A stretch of 64,000 nucleotides of DNA from Flavobacteriaceae bacterium (GTDB lineage Bacteria > Bacteroidota > Bacteroidia > Flavobacteriales > Flavobacteriaceae), in contig JAURRA010000016.1 in the NCBI GenBank assembly GCA_030835825.1, forward strand, positions 1 through 64,000, written 5' to 3'. The notes under the pieces were generated by a model. It searched no databases. It was not told the origin of the DNA and saw only the letters and a list, made by a program, of their open reading frames with translations. Below, piece after piece: positions 1 through 9,178 of the stretch. A program made the position numbers and the translations under genes. Positions within the stretch are counted from its first letter, which is position 1. Every line of letters starts with the position of its first letter.

Positions 1-859
1 ATAGAGTAAATACTATGATAAATTTGACATATAATCGGAACTCTTCATCTGCCCATATTTTTCTAAACTTCCCCTTGATAGCAAAGTAAGTTAGCACAAA
101 ATTACTCCCTGCAATGAACATGAAAATCATGACAATATAATTCACCATTGGCAAATGATTATAATACATCAGGCTTGTGTTTTTAGTGGAAAAGCCGCCC
201 GTAGATACAGTTGACATCGCATGATTGATAGCATCGAAAAAAGACATGCCAGCCCATTTGAGAAGAATGGTTTCAACAAAAGTGAGGCCTACATATATGT
301 ACCAAAGTCTTTTGGCTGTATCTGTAATACGAGGATGGAGTTTGTCAGAGCTCAATCCAGGAGCCTCAGCAGTGAACAATTGCATTCCCCCAATTCCAAG
401 TAAGGGCAATATGGCAATGGCCAAAACAATAATTCCCATTCCGCCAATCCAATGGGTCAAGCTTCTCCAAAAAAGCAAACCCTTAGGAACAGATTCGATA
501 TCGCTCAATACAGTTGCTCCTGTAGTTGTGTAGCCCGACACCGTTTCAAAAAAGGCATTTGTGAATTCGGGAATAACGCCAGTCATGACATAGGGTAAAG
601 AACCCGAAAGAGCCATTACTACCCAACCCAAAGCCACGACTATATAGCCATCACGTTTACCCATTTCGCGGGAGTGGTTTTTGGTAACAAACATGGTTAG
701 TAGACCAAGCCCCAATACAATGGAAGCTGAATAAAGAATGGCGTTGGTGATATCCTCTCCATAACCGTAACTAACTACTCCAGCGGTGAGAATAAAAGCA
801 CCATTACACAGGAGTAAAAGTCCAAAAAAATGACCTATCGTTTTATAGTTTAATCGCAT
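1..859 (-). CDS. trkH: TrkH-family potassium uptake channel subunit (partial, C-terminus off the left edge)
   Basis: This is the membrane pore subunit of a Trk/Ktr-type potassium uptake system in the inner membrane. About 286 N-terminal residues are visible and the frame is open to base 1. It shows several hydrophobic helices, a first selectivity-filter segment TTTGATVL at residues 111-118 and a second pore-like segment STVSTGGFS. The ATG at 859 lies two bases after the trkA stop, so both subunits are probably made from one transcript. Full-length family members are near 480-500 residues, so roughly 40 percent is missing here. Family assignment is firm; TrkH versus the close relative KtrB is less so, but the adjacent two-domain TrkA favours TrkH. 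Confidence 0.93.
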   Translation of the reverse strand, partial: MRLNYKTIGHFFGLLLLCNGAFILTAGVVSYGYGEDITNAILYSASIVLGLGLLTMFVTKNHSREMGKRDGYIVVALGWVVMALSGSLPYVMTGVIPEFTNAFFETVSGYTTTGATVLSDIESVPKGLLFWRSLTHWIGGMGIIVLAIAILPLLGIGGMQLFTAEAPGLSSDKLHPRITDTAKRLWYIYVGLTFVETILLKWAGMSFFDAINHAMSTVSTGGFSTKNTSLMYYNHLPMVNYIVMIFMFIAGSNFVLTYFAIKGKFRKIWADEEFRLYVKFIIVFTL

Positions 860-861
860 GC

Positions 862-2211
862 CTAGTAAAACAGTTCCTCTACCTTTTTAAGCGACTGAGG
901 CAAACAACAGACTACAATTTTATCAGCAGGCTGTATGATAAAATCTCCCAAAGCAATAAGACCTTGGCCGTTTCGAATGACCCCTCCAATAATAGCAGAT
1001 ATCGGGAAATCTAAATCTTTAATCCGTTTATTAGCAATTTTTGAATTCGGACGCACCATAAACTCAAGCAACTCAGCGTTCATATTGCTTAACTTAGTAA
1101 TAGCCAATACTTCACCTTTTCTGATATGACGAAAAATAGTATTAGCTGCTAATAATTTTTTATTGATCAGGGCATCAATACCTATGGACTGAGATAACTC
1201 AAAATAATCCATATTTTCTACCAAAGCAATGGTCTTTCTCACCCCTCGAGATTTTGCAACCAAGCATGACATGATGTTGGTCTCAGAATTTCCAGTAACA
1301 GAGATAAAGGCGTCAACAGATTCGATACTCTCTTCGGCTAACAACTCAACATTTCGACCATCGCCATGAATAATCAATGCATTAGGCAATTCATCGGCCA
1401 ATTCCAAAGCTCGCTCTTTGTTGCGTTCAATGATTTTAATATTGAAGCGCTGATCCATCAAATCTCTCGCCGTTTTCGACCCAATGCGTCCACCACCAAG
1501 AATCATGATATCGTTCAATTCTGTGTTTGTTTTTCCCGTCAACTTACACAATTCTTCATCTCCGCCCTTCGAGGTAATGAAAATAACGTGGTCTCCTTCT
1601 TTAAACAAGGTGTCTCCCCTAGGAATGATGGTATTGGGCATTCCAAAACGCTGAATAGCTATGGGTATAAAATGAATTTCTGGCAATAAGTCCGCGGCTT
1701 CTTTAACTGATTTACCTACAAATATTGCAGCGCGAGATAGATTTAAGCCCAACATGGTCAGCGCACCGTCTTCGAAGGCGTAGGTGTCATCAAAAGCAGA
1801 TTGATCTAGGAGTAGTTCTATTTCTGAGGCTGCCAAAGACTCGGGAGAAATCAACTCGTCTACTCCAAATTTTGTAAAGCCGACCAGTTCTTGGTTGTCA
1901 ATAAATTCAGTGTTTGATATTCGGGCAATCGTTCGTTTAGCACCGAGTTGCTTGGCGATGGCGCAAACTGTAATATTGGCCGTTTCTGAAGCCGTAACGC
2001 CAATGACTAAGTCAGTCTGAGAGACCATGGCTTCTTTTAGAATGGCGATAGAAGTGGCATCTCCTCGAATAACTTTAATGTCCAAATGGGTTTCCGCATA
2101 GGAAAGACAAGTTTTGTCCACATCAATGAGTGTAATTTCAAGTGATTCGTACGACAAGCGTTTGGCCAAATGAAAGCCTACTTCACCTGCACCAGCAATG
2201 ATAATTTTCAT
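862..2211 (-). CDS. trkA: Trk system potassium transporter TrkA (NAD-binding regulatory subunit)
   Basis: This is the cytoplasmic gating subunit that binds nucleotides and controls the TrkH pore. The 449-residue protein has the duplicated RCK layout of classical TrkA: a first Rossmann motif GAGEVG at residues 7-12 followed by a TrkA-C domain, then a second glycine-rich motif GGGRIG near residue 240 and a second TrkA-C domain. The length matches the family (about 450). It is first in a two-gene unit with trkH, only two bases apart. The ATG at 2211 starts directly at the Rossmann strand (MKIIIAGAGEVG), so the start is secure. A likely -7 promoter box lies about 100 bases upstream. Confidence 0.95.
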   Translation of the reverse strand: MKIIIAGAGEVGFHLAKRLSYESLEITLIDVDKTCLSYAETHLDIKVIRGDATSIAILKEAMVSQTDLVIGVTASETANITVCAIAKQLGAKRTIARISNTEFIDNQELVGFTKFGVDELISPESLAASEIELLLDQSAFDDTYAFEDGALTMLGLNLSRAAIFVGKSVKEAADLLPEIHFIPIAIQRFGMPNTIIPRGDTLFKEGDHVIFITSKGGDEELCKLTGKTNTELNDIMILGGGRIGSKTARDLMDQRFNIKIIERNKERALELADELPNALIIHGDGRNVELLAEESIESVDAFISVTGNSETNIMSCLVAKSRGVRKTIALVENMDYFELSQSIGIDALINKKLLAANTIFRHIRKGEVLAITKLSNMNAELLEFMVRPNSKIANKRIKDLDFPISAIIGGVIRNGQGLIALGDFIIQPADKIVVCCLPQSLKKVEELFY

Positions 2212-2309
2212 TGATTAAAGAAAAGAGTCCCGATTGAAAAAGTAATGTTCACAGCTCATACTGTTTTAGGGTGCTTCATTAAAAAAGAAAAAAGACACCT
2301 AGCATGACG

Positions 2310-2328
2310 CAAAGATATATTATTTTTG
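2310..2328. promoter_or_regulatory. Back-to-back -7 boxes for divergent trkA and menG
   Basis: On the minus strand 2310-2317 reads TATCTTTG, and on the plus strand 2321-2328 reads TATTTTTG. Both match the Bacteroidota sigma-A -7 consensus TAnnTTTG and point outward toward trkA and menG. No good TTTG -33 element is seen at 19 bp for either. The two polymerase sites would overlap, so they could compete. Function is inferred. Confidence 0.45.
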
Positions 2329-2392
2329 GCAACCGTATTTAAAGCCGTTTTATTTTTAAGAGGATGAACAGCCATCCACAAAGCAACAATAT

Positions 2393-3112
2393 TTGGTCAA
2401 ACCATATCAAAATCAAGAGGGGAGTAAGAAAGTTCAGGTAGAACAAATGTTCGATTCCATCTCAACTGAATACGACCGATTGAATCGTGTCATCTCATTT
2501 GGGATTGATTTGAAGTGGCGCAAGAGAGTAATTAAAATGGTCTCTCAACTTGCGCCAGATCAAGTTCTAGATGTAGCCACAGGAACTGGCGATTTGGTTT
2601 TAGCCATGCAACATTGTGGTGCTTCAAAAATTGTAGGACTCGATCTCAGTCCAGGCATGTTGGCTGTTGGCGTTAATAAAGTCAAACAAGCTGGGGCAGA
2701 ATCCTTGATCGAAATGGTTATTGGGGACTCGGAAAATTTGACCTTCAAAGACGAAACTTTTGACGTAATCACGGTAGCGTTTGGCATTCGAAATTTTGAA
2801 AATTTAAATAAAGGCCTTTCCGAGATACTGCGTGTACTTAAAAAAGGTGGCACCTTAATCATACTAGAGACTTCCGTTCCAAAATATATCCCATTCAAAC
2901 AGATATACTTGTTACACAGTAATTTTATTCTCCCCTTAGTGGGTAAATTGTTTTCTAAAAATCAGTCAGCTTACCGCTATTTGGGAAATTCGGCCCAACA
3001 ATTTCCATATGGAGAAGCTTTAAACAATATTTTGCGTAAAATTGGGTTTAAGAATGCTAAAGCTATTCCTCAGACCTTTGGCGTAGCAACTATTTATTCA
3101 GCAATCAAATGA
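2393..3112 (+). CDS. menG: Demethylmenaquinone methyltransferase MenG/UbiE
   Basis: This SAM-dependent enzyme methylates demethylmenaquinone in the last step of menaquinone synthesis, at the inner membrane face. The 239-residue protein carries QMFDSIS near the N-terminus, DVATGTGDLVL (motif I, SAM binding), GLDLSPGM and the UbiE signature segment around FGIRNFENL. The only start that preserves the family N-terminus is TTG at 2393. An ATG at 2364 is in another frame, and the frame closes upstream at 2357-2359. The 3' end overlaps porT by four bases (ATGA), so translation is probably coupled. Menaquinone rather than ubiquinone is expected in Bacteroidota, hence menG. Confidence 0.93.
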   Translation: MVKPYQNQEGSKKVQVEQMFDSISTEYDRLNRVISFGIDLKWRKRVIKMVSQLAPDQVLDVATGTGDLVLAMQHCGASKIVGLDLSPGMLAVGVNKVKQAGAESLIEMVIGDSENLTFKDETFDVITVAFGIRNFENLNKGLSEILRVLKKGGTLIILETSVPKYIPFKQIYLLHSNFILPLVGKLFSKNQSAYRYLGNSAQQFPYGEALNNILRKIGFKNAKAIPQTFGVATIYSAIK

Positions 3113-3840
3113 TTCGTTTTACAAAAATTTCAAGCCTATTATTTATCGTCTTAATGGCCATGAGTCAAATAGCTCAGGCTCAACTTTTTTCTAAAGATCG
3201 CATTCAAAACAATGCCACCATGGATTCGAAAAAAATTTCGTGGGGGTATTTTTTAGGATTTAATAATTTTGATTTCAATATCGATTACAAACAAGACTTA
3301 CCTGACATCCAAACCGAGCGGTCTGTAGGTTTCAACGTCGGTTTAATTGGTAATTTAAGAATCAACGACTACATCGATATTAGGTTAGAACCAGGTCTTA
3401 CTGTAAGCAGAAGGGAGTTGCAATTCGACTCCTTGAACTTTTTACCTGAGACCATGCCAACAAAGGCAGATTTGGTGCGAGAGGTGCGCTCAACTTACAT
3501 TTACATTCCTTTATTGGTGAAGTTGTCAACCAAACGAATCAACAATTTCAAACCCTTTGTTGTAGGTGGCATTTCCACTGCGCTCAATTTGTCGAGTAAT
3601 GAAGACAATGTCAATGACAATAGCCAAGGAGATTGGAGAGCCAAAAAAAATGTGTTATTCTATGAGTTGGGATTTGGTATCGACTTTTATTTGTATTGGT
3701 TCAAATTCACCCCGACAATTCGCGGTGTTTTTGGACTTACTGATGAAGTCACTCCCGATGCAGATATAGACAGCCCATGGACAGGAAACATTTCTCGAAT
3801 GGAATCAAGAGGAGTGTTTATTAATTTTACTTTCCAATAG
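3109..3840 (+). CDS. porT: PorT/SprT-like outer membrane protein of the type IX secretion system
   Basis: The 243-residue protein starts with a signal peptide ending near SQIAQAQ and continues as alternating beta-strand segments of an eight-stranded outer membrane barrel (PorT family, outer-membrane beta-barrel domain). It ends in an aromatic strand (FINFTFQ). PorT of Porphyromonas gingivalis, called SprT in Flavobacterium johnsoniae, is required for type IX secretion. In flavobacteria it is commonly found directly behind the menaquinone methyltransferase, exactly as here with a four-base overlap. Context therefore strengthens an assignment that barrel similarity alone would leave weak. It converges with the methyltransferase gene at 3827, overlapping its stop by 14 bases. 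Confidence 0.83.
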   Translation: MIRFTKISSLLFIVLMAMSQIAQAQLFSKDRIQNNATMDSKKISWGYFLGFNNFDFNIDYKQDLPDIQTERSVGFNVGLIGNLRINDYIDIRLEPGLTVSRRELQFDSLNFLPETMPTKADLVREVRSTYIYIPLLVKLSTKRINNFKPFVVGGISTALNLSSNEDNVNDNSQGDWRAKKNVLFYELGFGIDFYLYWFKFTPTIRGVFGLTDEVTPDADIDSPWTGNISRMESRGVFINFTFQ

Positions 3841-4561
3841 TAGTTCGAAAATATTCACTAAGTGCAATTGAAGTGGCCGTGGCCACATTCAAACTTTCGA
3901 CACCCGAAGGTGAGTCAGACTTTGGGATGGACAAACGCCCATCCAATTGTGCCTCGACCTCAGATGAAATTCCCTGACCTTCGTTGCCCATAACTAAGAT
4001 GACATCCTCAGGCCAATGAAAATCGTAGACTGAGGGGGCATCCATAAAAGTACCCATTTTTGGCAAATTAGATTCACCTAACCATTGCGGAAGATCCGTG
4101 TAACTCACATGAACTCTTGCAATTGAGCCCATTGTAGCTTGAACCACTTTGGGGTGATAGCAATCCACACTGTCGATACTGCAAACGATTTGTTTTACAC
4201 CAAACCAGTCACAAAGTCGAACTATGGTCCCGAAATTACCAGGGTCACGGACCCCATCTAAAGCTAAAAAAGCACCCTTCGGTTTAATCTCCTTGGTTTT
4301 TGGCATTTTGAATAGTCCAATAAGGTTTTGAGGAGTCGTCAAACTACTGATGGTTTTGAGCTCCTGAGCACTAACTAAGATTTGCAGATGTGTTGGTAAT
4401 TCGTCAATGGGATACATGGTATAACAGCCTATCAATTCCAAGCCAGCTGACACCAAATCCATCACAGATTTAGGGCCTTCAGCCACAAAAGTTTGGGTTA
4501 ATTGTCGGTGCTTCTTTTGAGACAAATTGATGATAAATTTAATTTGTTTTTTACTTAACAT
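3827..4561 (-). CDS. TrmH/SpoU-family RNA 2'-O-methyltransferase
   Basis: This 244-residue SPOUT-fold enzyme is expected to methylate a ribose 2'-OH in rRNA or tRNA with SAM. The N-terminal part (about residues 1-95) resembles the SpoU substrate-binding domain. The catalytic domain has LDGVRDPGNFGTIVR (motif 1), VMGNEGQGIS (motif 2) and IPKSDSPSGVESLNVATATSIAL (motif 3, with the conserved SLNV). These identify the family but not the target nucleotide, so no specific gene name is given. It starts with ATG at 4561 and is divergent from tamL, with which it shares a short intergenic region. Its 3' end overlaps porT on the opposite strand. Confidence 0.9.
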   Translation of the reverse strand: MLSKKQIKFIINLSQKKHRQLTQTFVAEGPKSVMDLVSAGLELIGCYTMYPIDELPTHLQILVSAQELKTISSLTTPQNLIGLFKMPKTKEIKPKGAFLALDGVRDPGNFGTIVRLCDWFGVKQIVCSIDSVDCYHPKVVQATMGSIARVHVSYTDLPQWLGESNLPKMGTFMDAPSVYDFHWPEDVILVMGNEGQGISSEVEAQLDGRLSIPKSDSPSGVESLNVATATSIALSEYFRTTIGK

Positions 4562-4571
4562 GTAAATCGTG

Positions 4572-4579
4572 TATTTTTG
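4572..4579 (+). promoter_or_regulatory. -7 box (TAnnTTTG type) for tamL
   Basis: TATTTTTG fits the Bacteroidota -7 consensus and lies about 43 bases before the tamL ATG at 4622. A TTTG at 4543-4546 is a possible -33, but the spacing (25 bp) is long. The TTG within this box opens the longest reading frame of tamL but is more likely promoter than start codon. Confidence 0.45.
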
Positions 4580-4621
4580 AAAATCAATAAACTAACTCCA
4601 CAAACCCGTTCGGGAAATCAA

Positions 4622-7177
4622 ATGCGTATTATCACAAAAATATCACTTATTACCTTAACCTGCACCATACTGATGGGCTGTGATGTTTTAAAAAGAGTTC
4701 AAGACAATCAGGCTTTACTCACTAGGGCCGATATTGTAGTTAATGGCAAAAAGAACAAATCTGAAGAAGTGAATGCTTTGCTGACTCAAAAACCCAACAG
4801 CAAACTGTTTTCGAAGTTTCCTGTGAGACTGCATATCTACAATTCGGCAAGACCAAATCGTGACTCTTTGTTTTCGTTATGGCGCTATTCAGATCCTAAA
4901 AGGGCTGCGCGGTTGACGAAATTCTATTCAAACAAACAGTTAAATCAAATTGAAGATTTGGCGCTCTCGTTTAACGATTGGCTCCGCTCTATTGGTGAAC
5001 CACCATCCATTTATAACACTGAATTAACCGAGCGCAGCAAGGACAATTTAAGGGCTTTCTATTTTAAAAAGGGTTGGTTTGACGTGAAGGTAAACGAAAG
5101 TATTGACACTCTTGAGCAGCAAAAAATAGGGATTACCTATGAGGTTGTCAAAAACAAGGCCTATATCATTGACAGTCTGAGCGCATCTATAGCCTCTCCA
5201 GTGATTGAAGCCATCCACAACGAACACGCTGAGGCTTCCCTAATCAAATCTGGTGATGTTTTCAATGAAGCCAATTTTATAGCCGAAAGGGAACGATTGA
5301 CTGGTGTATTCAGAAATAAAGGCATTTATCATTTTTCTTCCGATTACATCAGTTTCAAATTTGACACCATTGGTACGGGCAAGAAGGTAAATACCAAATT
5401 AGCTATTGAAGATAGAATTATTAGAAATGAAGATTCCGTAGCTCGCGCGTCCTTCAAGCCCCACCGCATTAATAAGGTACGTATCTTCACTGACTCAAAC
5501 AGTGATAATCGGGATAAAACACCATCCGATTCTCTCAAATATCGTGGGTTTGTTTTTTACAGCTATGGCCCCATGAAGTATCGTCCTCAAGCCTTATCTA
5601 AGGCTATTTTTATCAAACCCGATAGTTTGTTCAGTGATATCGACAGAAGCAGAACTTATCGCTACTTGAATGAATTGCAATCCTTTAAATATCCGAATAT
5701 TGAATACCAAGAAAGACCACGGGACAGTTCTTTACTAACCTCGATTTATTTGAGTCCAAGACCGAAATATGGTCTAGGATTTGACGTCAATGTATCGCAA
5801 AGCAACATACAAGCAGTGGGGTTTTCATTTAGCGGTGCTTTAAAAATCAGAAACCTTTTTAGAGGGACGGAGACGCTCGAAATTTCGGCCATTGGTGCCA
5901 TTGGATCCTCCAAAGATGGCGCAGAGTCTCGAAATACTTTTTTTGATATCAACGAAATAGGAACAGACCTGCGGCTTATTATTCCTAGGTTTGTATTTCC
6001 CTTCTACCTCGAGCGACTGATACCAAACGAAATGACACCCGTAACCCGAATCAGTGGCGGCTACTCTAGTCAAACAAATATAGGTTTGGACAAGCAATCG
6101 ATCAAAGCGATATTGAATTATTCTTGGAAACCATCTGACATGGTTAAAAACAGTCTGGACCTGGTCAATGTTCAATACGTTAGGAATTTGAATCCTGACA
6201 GATATTTTAGGGTCTATCAAAATTCATTTTCTCGATTGGAGCAAATTGCAGTTAACAGCTACCCAACACCAGGTTCTTATTTGATTTTAGACGACAACGG
6301 TAATACCGAGCTCGATATCAATCAAGCTAATGAATTCATCAACTTGGTTGTCGCTGATGATGCGTTTGCCGCAAGTAATCCCACCGATGCTAGAAATGTA
6401 AGAAACATCAAAGAACGAAAAACAAGGCTGACTCAGAACAATTTAATTATAGCATCGAATTTCAGTTATACCTTGGACAAAAGAGAGGATGTGTTTGACC
6501 CAGATTATTCGATTTTTAAAGGTCGGATTGAATTTGCAGGTAATCTTTTAAATGCCAGCAAATCACTTTTTAATTTACCGGTAAACGCTAATGGAGAAGC
6601 TCAAATTAATAATGTTGCTTTTTCACAATACGTCAAAACTGATTTAGACTATATCAAACACTGGTCGTTAGGCTATGGCAATATATTGGCCTTTCGAGCT
6701 TATGGAGGCGTTGCAATACCATTGGGTAATTCGAGTAGTATTCCATTTTCTAAGAGTTATTTTGCAGGAGGCACCAACGACAATAGAGCTTGGACCGCAT
6801 ACAATTTAGGCCCAGGAAAAATAAATAGCCCCAACGAATTCAATGAAGCCAATATGAAATTGGCTTTCAATTTAGAACATCGCTACGATTTATTTGGCAG
6901 CTTTAAGGGCGCGTTTTTTATAGACGCTGGAAACATTTGGAATGTTCAAACCAGCGGCATCAACGATCCCGATTCAACCTTCGATGGTTTTAAAGATCTA
7001 GCTGATTTGGCCTTGGGATCTGGATTTGGCATCAGATATGATATCAGCCTCTTTGCGTTCCGATTCGATATCGGTTTTAAGACCTACGAACCTTCAATTT
7101 TAGAAGGATCACGTTGGTTCAAAAACTACAATTTCAGCAATGCTGTGTACAACATAGGTATAAATTACCCATTCTAG
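4622..7177 (+). CDS. tamL: TamL, Omp85-family outer membrane lipoprotein (BamA/TamA relative)
   Basis: The start is set at the ATG at 4622, because this gives a lipoprotein signal MRIITKISLITLTCTILMGC with lipobox LMGC; a TTG 45 bases upstream would spoil the signal peptide. The mature 850-residue product has POTRA-like repeats over roughly residues 30-390, then a long beta-barrel region ending in IGINYPF with the C-terminal phenylalanine typical of Omp85 barrels. Bacteroidota TamL is the lipidated TamA counterpart that works with TamB in outer membrane biogenesis. No tamB is in this window. Divergence from a TrmH-type methyltransferase gene is a common flavobacterial arrangement. The Omp85 family is certain; TamL over another Omp85 paralogue is likely. 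Confidence 0.88.
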   Translation: MRIITKISLITLTCTILMGCDVLKRVQDNQALLTRADIVVNGKKNKSEEVNALLTQKPNSKLFSKFPVRLHIYNSARPNRDSLFSLWRYSDPKRAARLTKFYSNKQLNQIEDLALSFNDWLRSIGEPPSIYNTELTERSKDNLRAFYFKKGWFDVKVNESIDTLEQQKIGITYEVVKNKAYIIDSLSASIASPVIEAIHNEHAEASLIKSGDVFNEANFIAERERLTGVFRNKGIYHFSSDYISFKFDTIGTGKKVNTKLAIEDRIIRNEDSVARASFKPHRINKVRIFTDSNSDNRDKTPSDSLKYRGFVFYSYGPMKYRPQALSKAIFIKPDSLFSDIDRSRTYRYLNELQSFKYPNIEYQERPRDSSLLTSIYLSPRPKYGLGFDVNVSQSNIQAVGFSFSGALKIRNLFRGTETLEISAIGAIGSSKDGAESRNTFFDINEIGTDLRLIIPRFVFPFYLERLIPNEMTPVTRISGGYSSQTNIGLDKQSIKAILNYSWKPSDMVKNSLDLVNVQYVRNLNPDRYFRVYQNSFSRLEQIAVNSYPTPGSYLILDDNGNTELDINQANEFINLVVADDAFAASNPTDARNVRNIKERKTRLTQNNLIIASNFSYTLDKREDVFDPDYSIFKGRIEFAGNLLNASKSLFNLPVNANGEAQINNVAFSQYVKTDLDYIKHWSLGYGNILAFRAYGGVAIPLGNSSSIPFSKSYFAGGTNDNRAWTAYNLGPGKINSPNEFNEANMKLAFNLEHRYDLFGSFKGAFFIDAGNIWNVQTSGINDPDSTFDGFKDLADLALGSGFGIRYDISLFAFRFDIGFKTYEPSILEGSRWFKNYNFSNAVYNIGINYPF

Positions 7178-7204
7178 GTCAAACCATAAATGATGAAAAA
7201 TGAT

Positions 7205-7212
7205 TACATTTG
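7205..7212 (+). promoter_or_regulatory. -7 box (TACATTTG) for fbaA
   Basis: TACATTTG matches TAnnTTTG and is 24 bases upstream of the chosen fbaA ATG at 7237. No clear -33 TTTG is present. The box contains the TTG that would otherwise be read as an upstream start codon. Confidence 0.5.
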
Positions 7213-7236
7213 ATTCCTCAAAACAAAATCAATAAA

Positions 7237-8304
7237 ATGTCCAATTCAATTCAAGCCGGAGTAGCTACAGGAGATGGCGTTCAAGCCATTTTTAAACTAG
7301 CCAAAGAGAAACAATTTGCTTTGCCTGCTGTCAATGTAGTCGGGTCAAACAGCGTCAACGGTGTCTTAGAAACCGCCAGAGATTTGAATGCGCCCGTTAT
7401 TATTCAATATTCGAATGGTGGCGGATGTTTCAATGCGGGAAAAGGGCTGTCAAACGATGGGCAAGCCGCAGCTATCGCAGGATCGATTGCTGGTGCTCAT
7501 CATGTACATCACATGGCCAAAGCCTACGGTGTTCCAGTAATTCTTCACACCGACCACTGTGCCAAAAATTTACTGCCGTGGATAGACGGCCTGCTAGATG
7601 CGGGGGAAGCACATTTCAAATCAACGGGACAATCGCTTTACAGCTCTCACATGATTGATCTCTCGGAAGAGCCCTTAGAAGAAAATATTGAGATTTGTAA
7701 AAAATACTTGGAGCGCATGTCAAAAATTGGCATGACACTAGAAATAGAACTGGGTGTTACTGGCGGTGAAGAAGATGGTGTTGACAACAGTGATATTGAC
7801 AGTTCCAAACTTTACACACAACCTGAAGAGGTGGCCTATGCCTTTGAAGAATTGAGACAAGTCAGTGACCGTTTCACCGTGGCCGCTGCCTTTGGCAATG
7901 TTCATGGTGTTTACAAGCCTGGCAACGTCGTTTTAACACCAAAGATTTTAAAACATTCCCAAGAGTTCGTGTCCTCAAAATTTGGAGTACCCCACAACAC
8001 CATTGACTTTGTTTTTCATGGCGGCTCAGGATCTACAGTTGAAGAAATCAGAGAAGCCATTTCTTATGGTGTGGTCAAAATGAATATTGACACCGATATG
8101 CAATACGCTTTTATGAGTGGTATTCGTGATTATATGCACAAAAACTCAGCTTACCTACAAGGCCAAATTGGCAATCCAGAAGGAGACGATGTGCCAAACA
8201 AAAAATTCTATGACCCGCGAAGATGGTTGCGTGAAGGGGAACTGACTTTCAATGATAGGCTCAAGCAAGCATTTGAAGACCTCAACAATATTAACACGCT
8301 TTAA
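7237..8304 (+). CDS. fbaA: Class II fructose-bisphosphate aldolase
   Basis: This cytoplasmic glycolytic and gluconeogenic enzyme interconverts fructose-1,6-bisphosphate with dihydroxyacetone phosphate and glyceraldehyde-3-phosphate, using zinc. The 355-residue protein follows E. coli FbaA closely along its whole length. It includes HTDHC (catalytic Asp and a zinc His), EIELGVTGGEEDGVDNS, HGVYKPGNV, FHGGSGS and MNIDTD at the phosphate and zinc sites. The ATG at 7237 is preferred over the TTG at 7210, because homologues begin close to this point and the TTG lies in a promoter box. accD follows after 22 bases on the same strand. Confidence 0.96.
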   Translation: MSNSIQAGVATGDGVQAIFKLAKEKQFALPAVNVVGSNSVNGVLETARDLNAPVIIQYSNGGGCFNAGKGLSNDGQAAAIAGSIAGAHHVHHMAKAYGVPVILHTDHCAKNLLPWIDGLLDAGEAHFKSTGQSLYSSHMIDLSEEPLEENIEICKKYLERMSKIGMTLEIELGVTGGEEDGVDNSDIDSSKLYTQPEEVAYAFEELRQVSDRFTVAAAFGNVHGVYKPGNVVLTPKILKHSQEFVSSKFGVPHNTIDFVFHGGSGSTVEEIREAISYGVVKMNIDTDMQYAFMSGIRDYMHKNSAYLQGQIGNPEGDDVPNKKFYDPRRWLREGELTFNDRLKQAFEDLNNINTL

Positions 8305-8326
8305 TTAGCACTCAAAATTTATAGCT

Positions 8327-9178
8327 ATGGCATGGTTCAAGCGTAAAGACAAAGGTATTCAAACCCCGACCGAGGCCAAAAAAGACACACCAAGAGGACT
8401 GTGGTATAAAACACCTACTGGTAAAATAGTAGAGACTGAAGAATTGGCTAACAATTTCTATGTAAGTCCAGAAGACGATTACCATGTGCGCATCGGAAGT
8501 GCCGAATATTTCGATATCCTTTTTGACGATAAATTCAAAGAATTGGACGCCAATATCAGCTCGAAAGACCCACTGAAATTTACAGATACCAAATCATACA
8601 AGGACCGGCTCAAAGCCGCTCAAAACAAAACCAACCTTAAAGATGCCGTGCGCACTGCCGTGGGCAAATCTAAAGGAAAACAATTGGTAGTAGCTGCTAT
8701 GGACTTTTCTTTTATCGGGGGTTCCATGGGTAGTGTGGTAGGTGAAAAAATTGCCCGTGCTGCCCATTATGCCCTGAACAACAAAATTCCATTCCTGATG
8801 ATTTCCAAGTCTGGAGGTGCACGTATGATGGAAGCCGCCATATCACTTATGCAATTGGCCAAAACCTCAGCAAAATTGGCCCAATTGGCAGATGCTAAAA
8901 TTCCATATATTTCACTTTGCACGGACCCAACAACTGGTGGAACAACCGCCTCTTTCGCCATGCTCGGTGACATTAATATATCCGAACCTGGCGCTCTCAT
9001 TGGTTTTGCAGGACCGCGTGTTGTGAGAGACACCACAGGTAAAGAATTACCTGACGATTTTCAAACTGCTGAATTTCTTCAAGAACACGGCTTCTTAGAT
9101 TTTATCGCCCACCGGTCTGAATTAAAAAACAAAGTCAACCTGTATTTGGATTTGATTTTGAACGATAAGATTAGATAG
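8327..9178 (+). CDS. accD: Acetyl-CoA carboxylase carboxyltransferase subunit beta
   Basis: AccD forms the carboxyltransferase with AccA and moves the carboxyl group from biotin to acetyl-CoA, giving malonyl-CoA for fatty acid synthesis. The 283-residue protein has the crotonase-like core with [24 protein letters not shown] and [10 protein letters not shown]. The N-terminal segment (residues 22-60), which in E. coli holds a four-cysteine zinc ribbon, has no cysteines here although the surrounding alignment is intact. I recall the same loss in other flavobacterial AccD sequences. The gene follows fbaA closely and is followed by a 516-bp gap. Function is secure. Confidence 0.95.
   Translation: MAWFKRKDKGIQTPTEAKKDTPRGLWYKTPTGKIVETEELANNFYVSPEDDYHVRIGSAEYFDILFDDKFKELDANISSKDPLKFTDTKSYKDRLKAAQNKTNLKDAVRTAVGKSKGKQLVVAAMDFSFIGGSMGSVVGEKIARAAHYALNNKIPFLMISKSGGARMMEAAISLMQLAKTSAKLAQLADAKIPYISLCTDPTTGGTTASFAMLGDINISEPGALIGFAGPRVVRDTTGKELPDDFQTAEFLQEHGFLDFIAHRSELKNKVNLYLDLILNDKIR

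Noticed and set aside
221-533. Two plus-strand frames at the left end
   Set aside because: They are antisense to trkH, whose minus-strand frame has clear family motifs.
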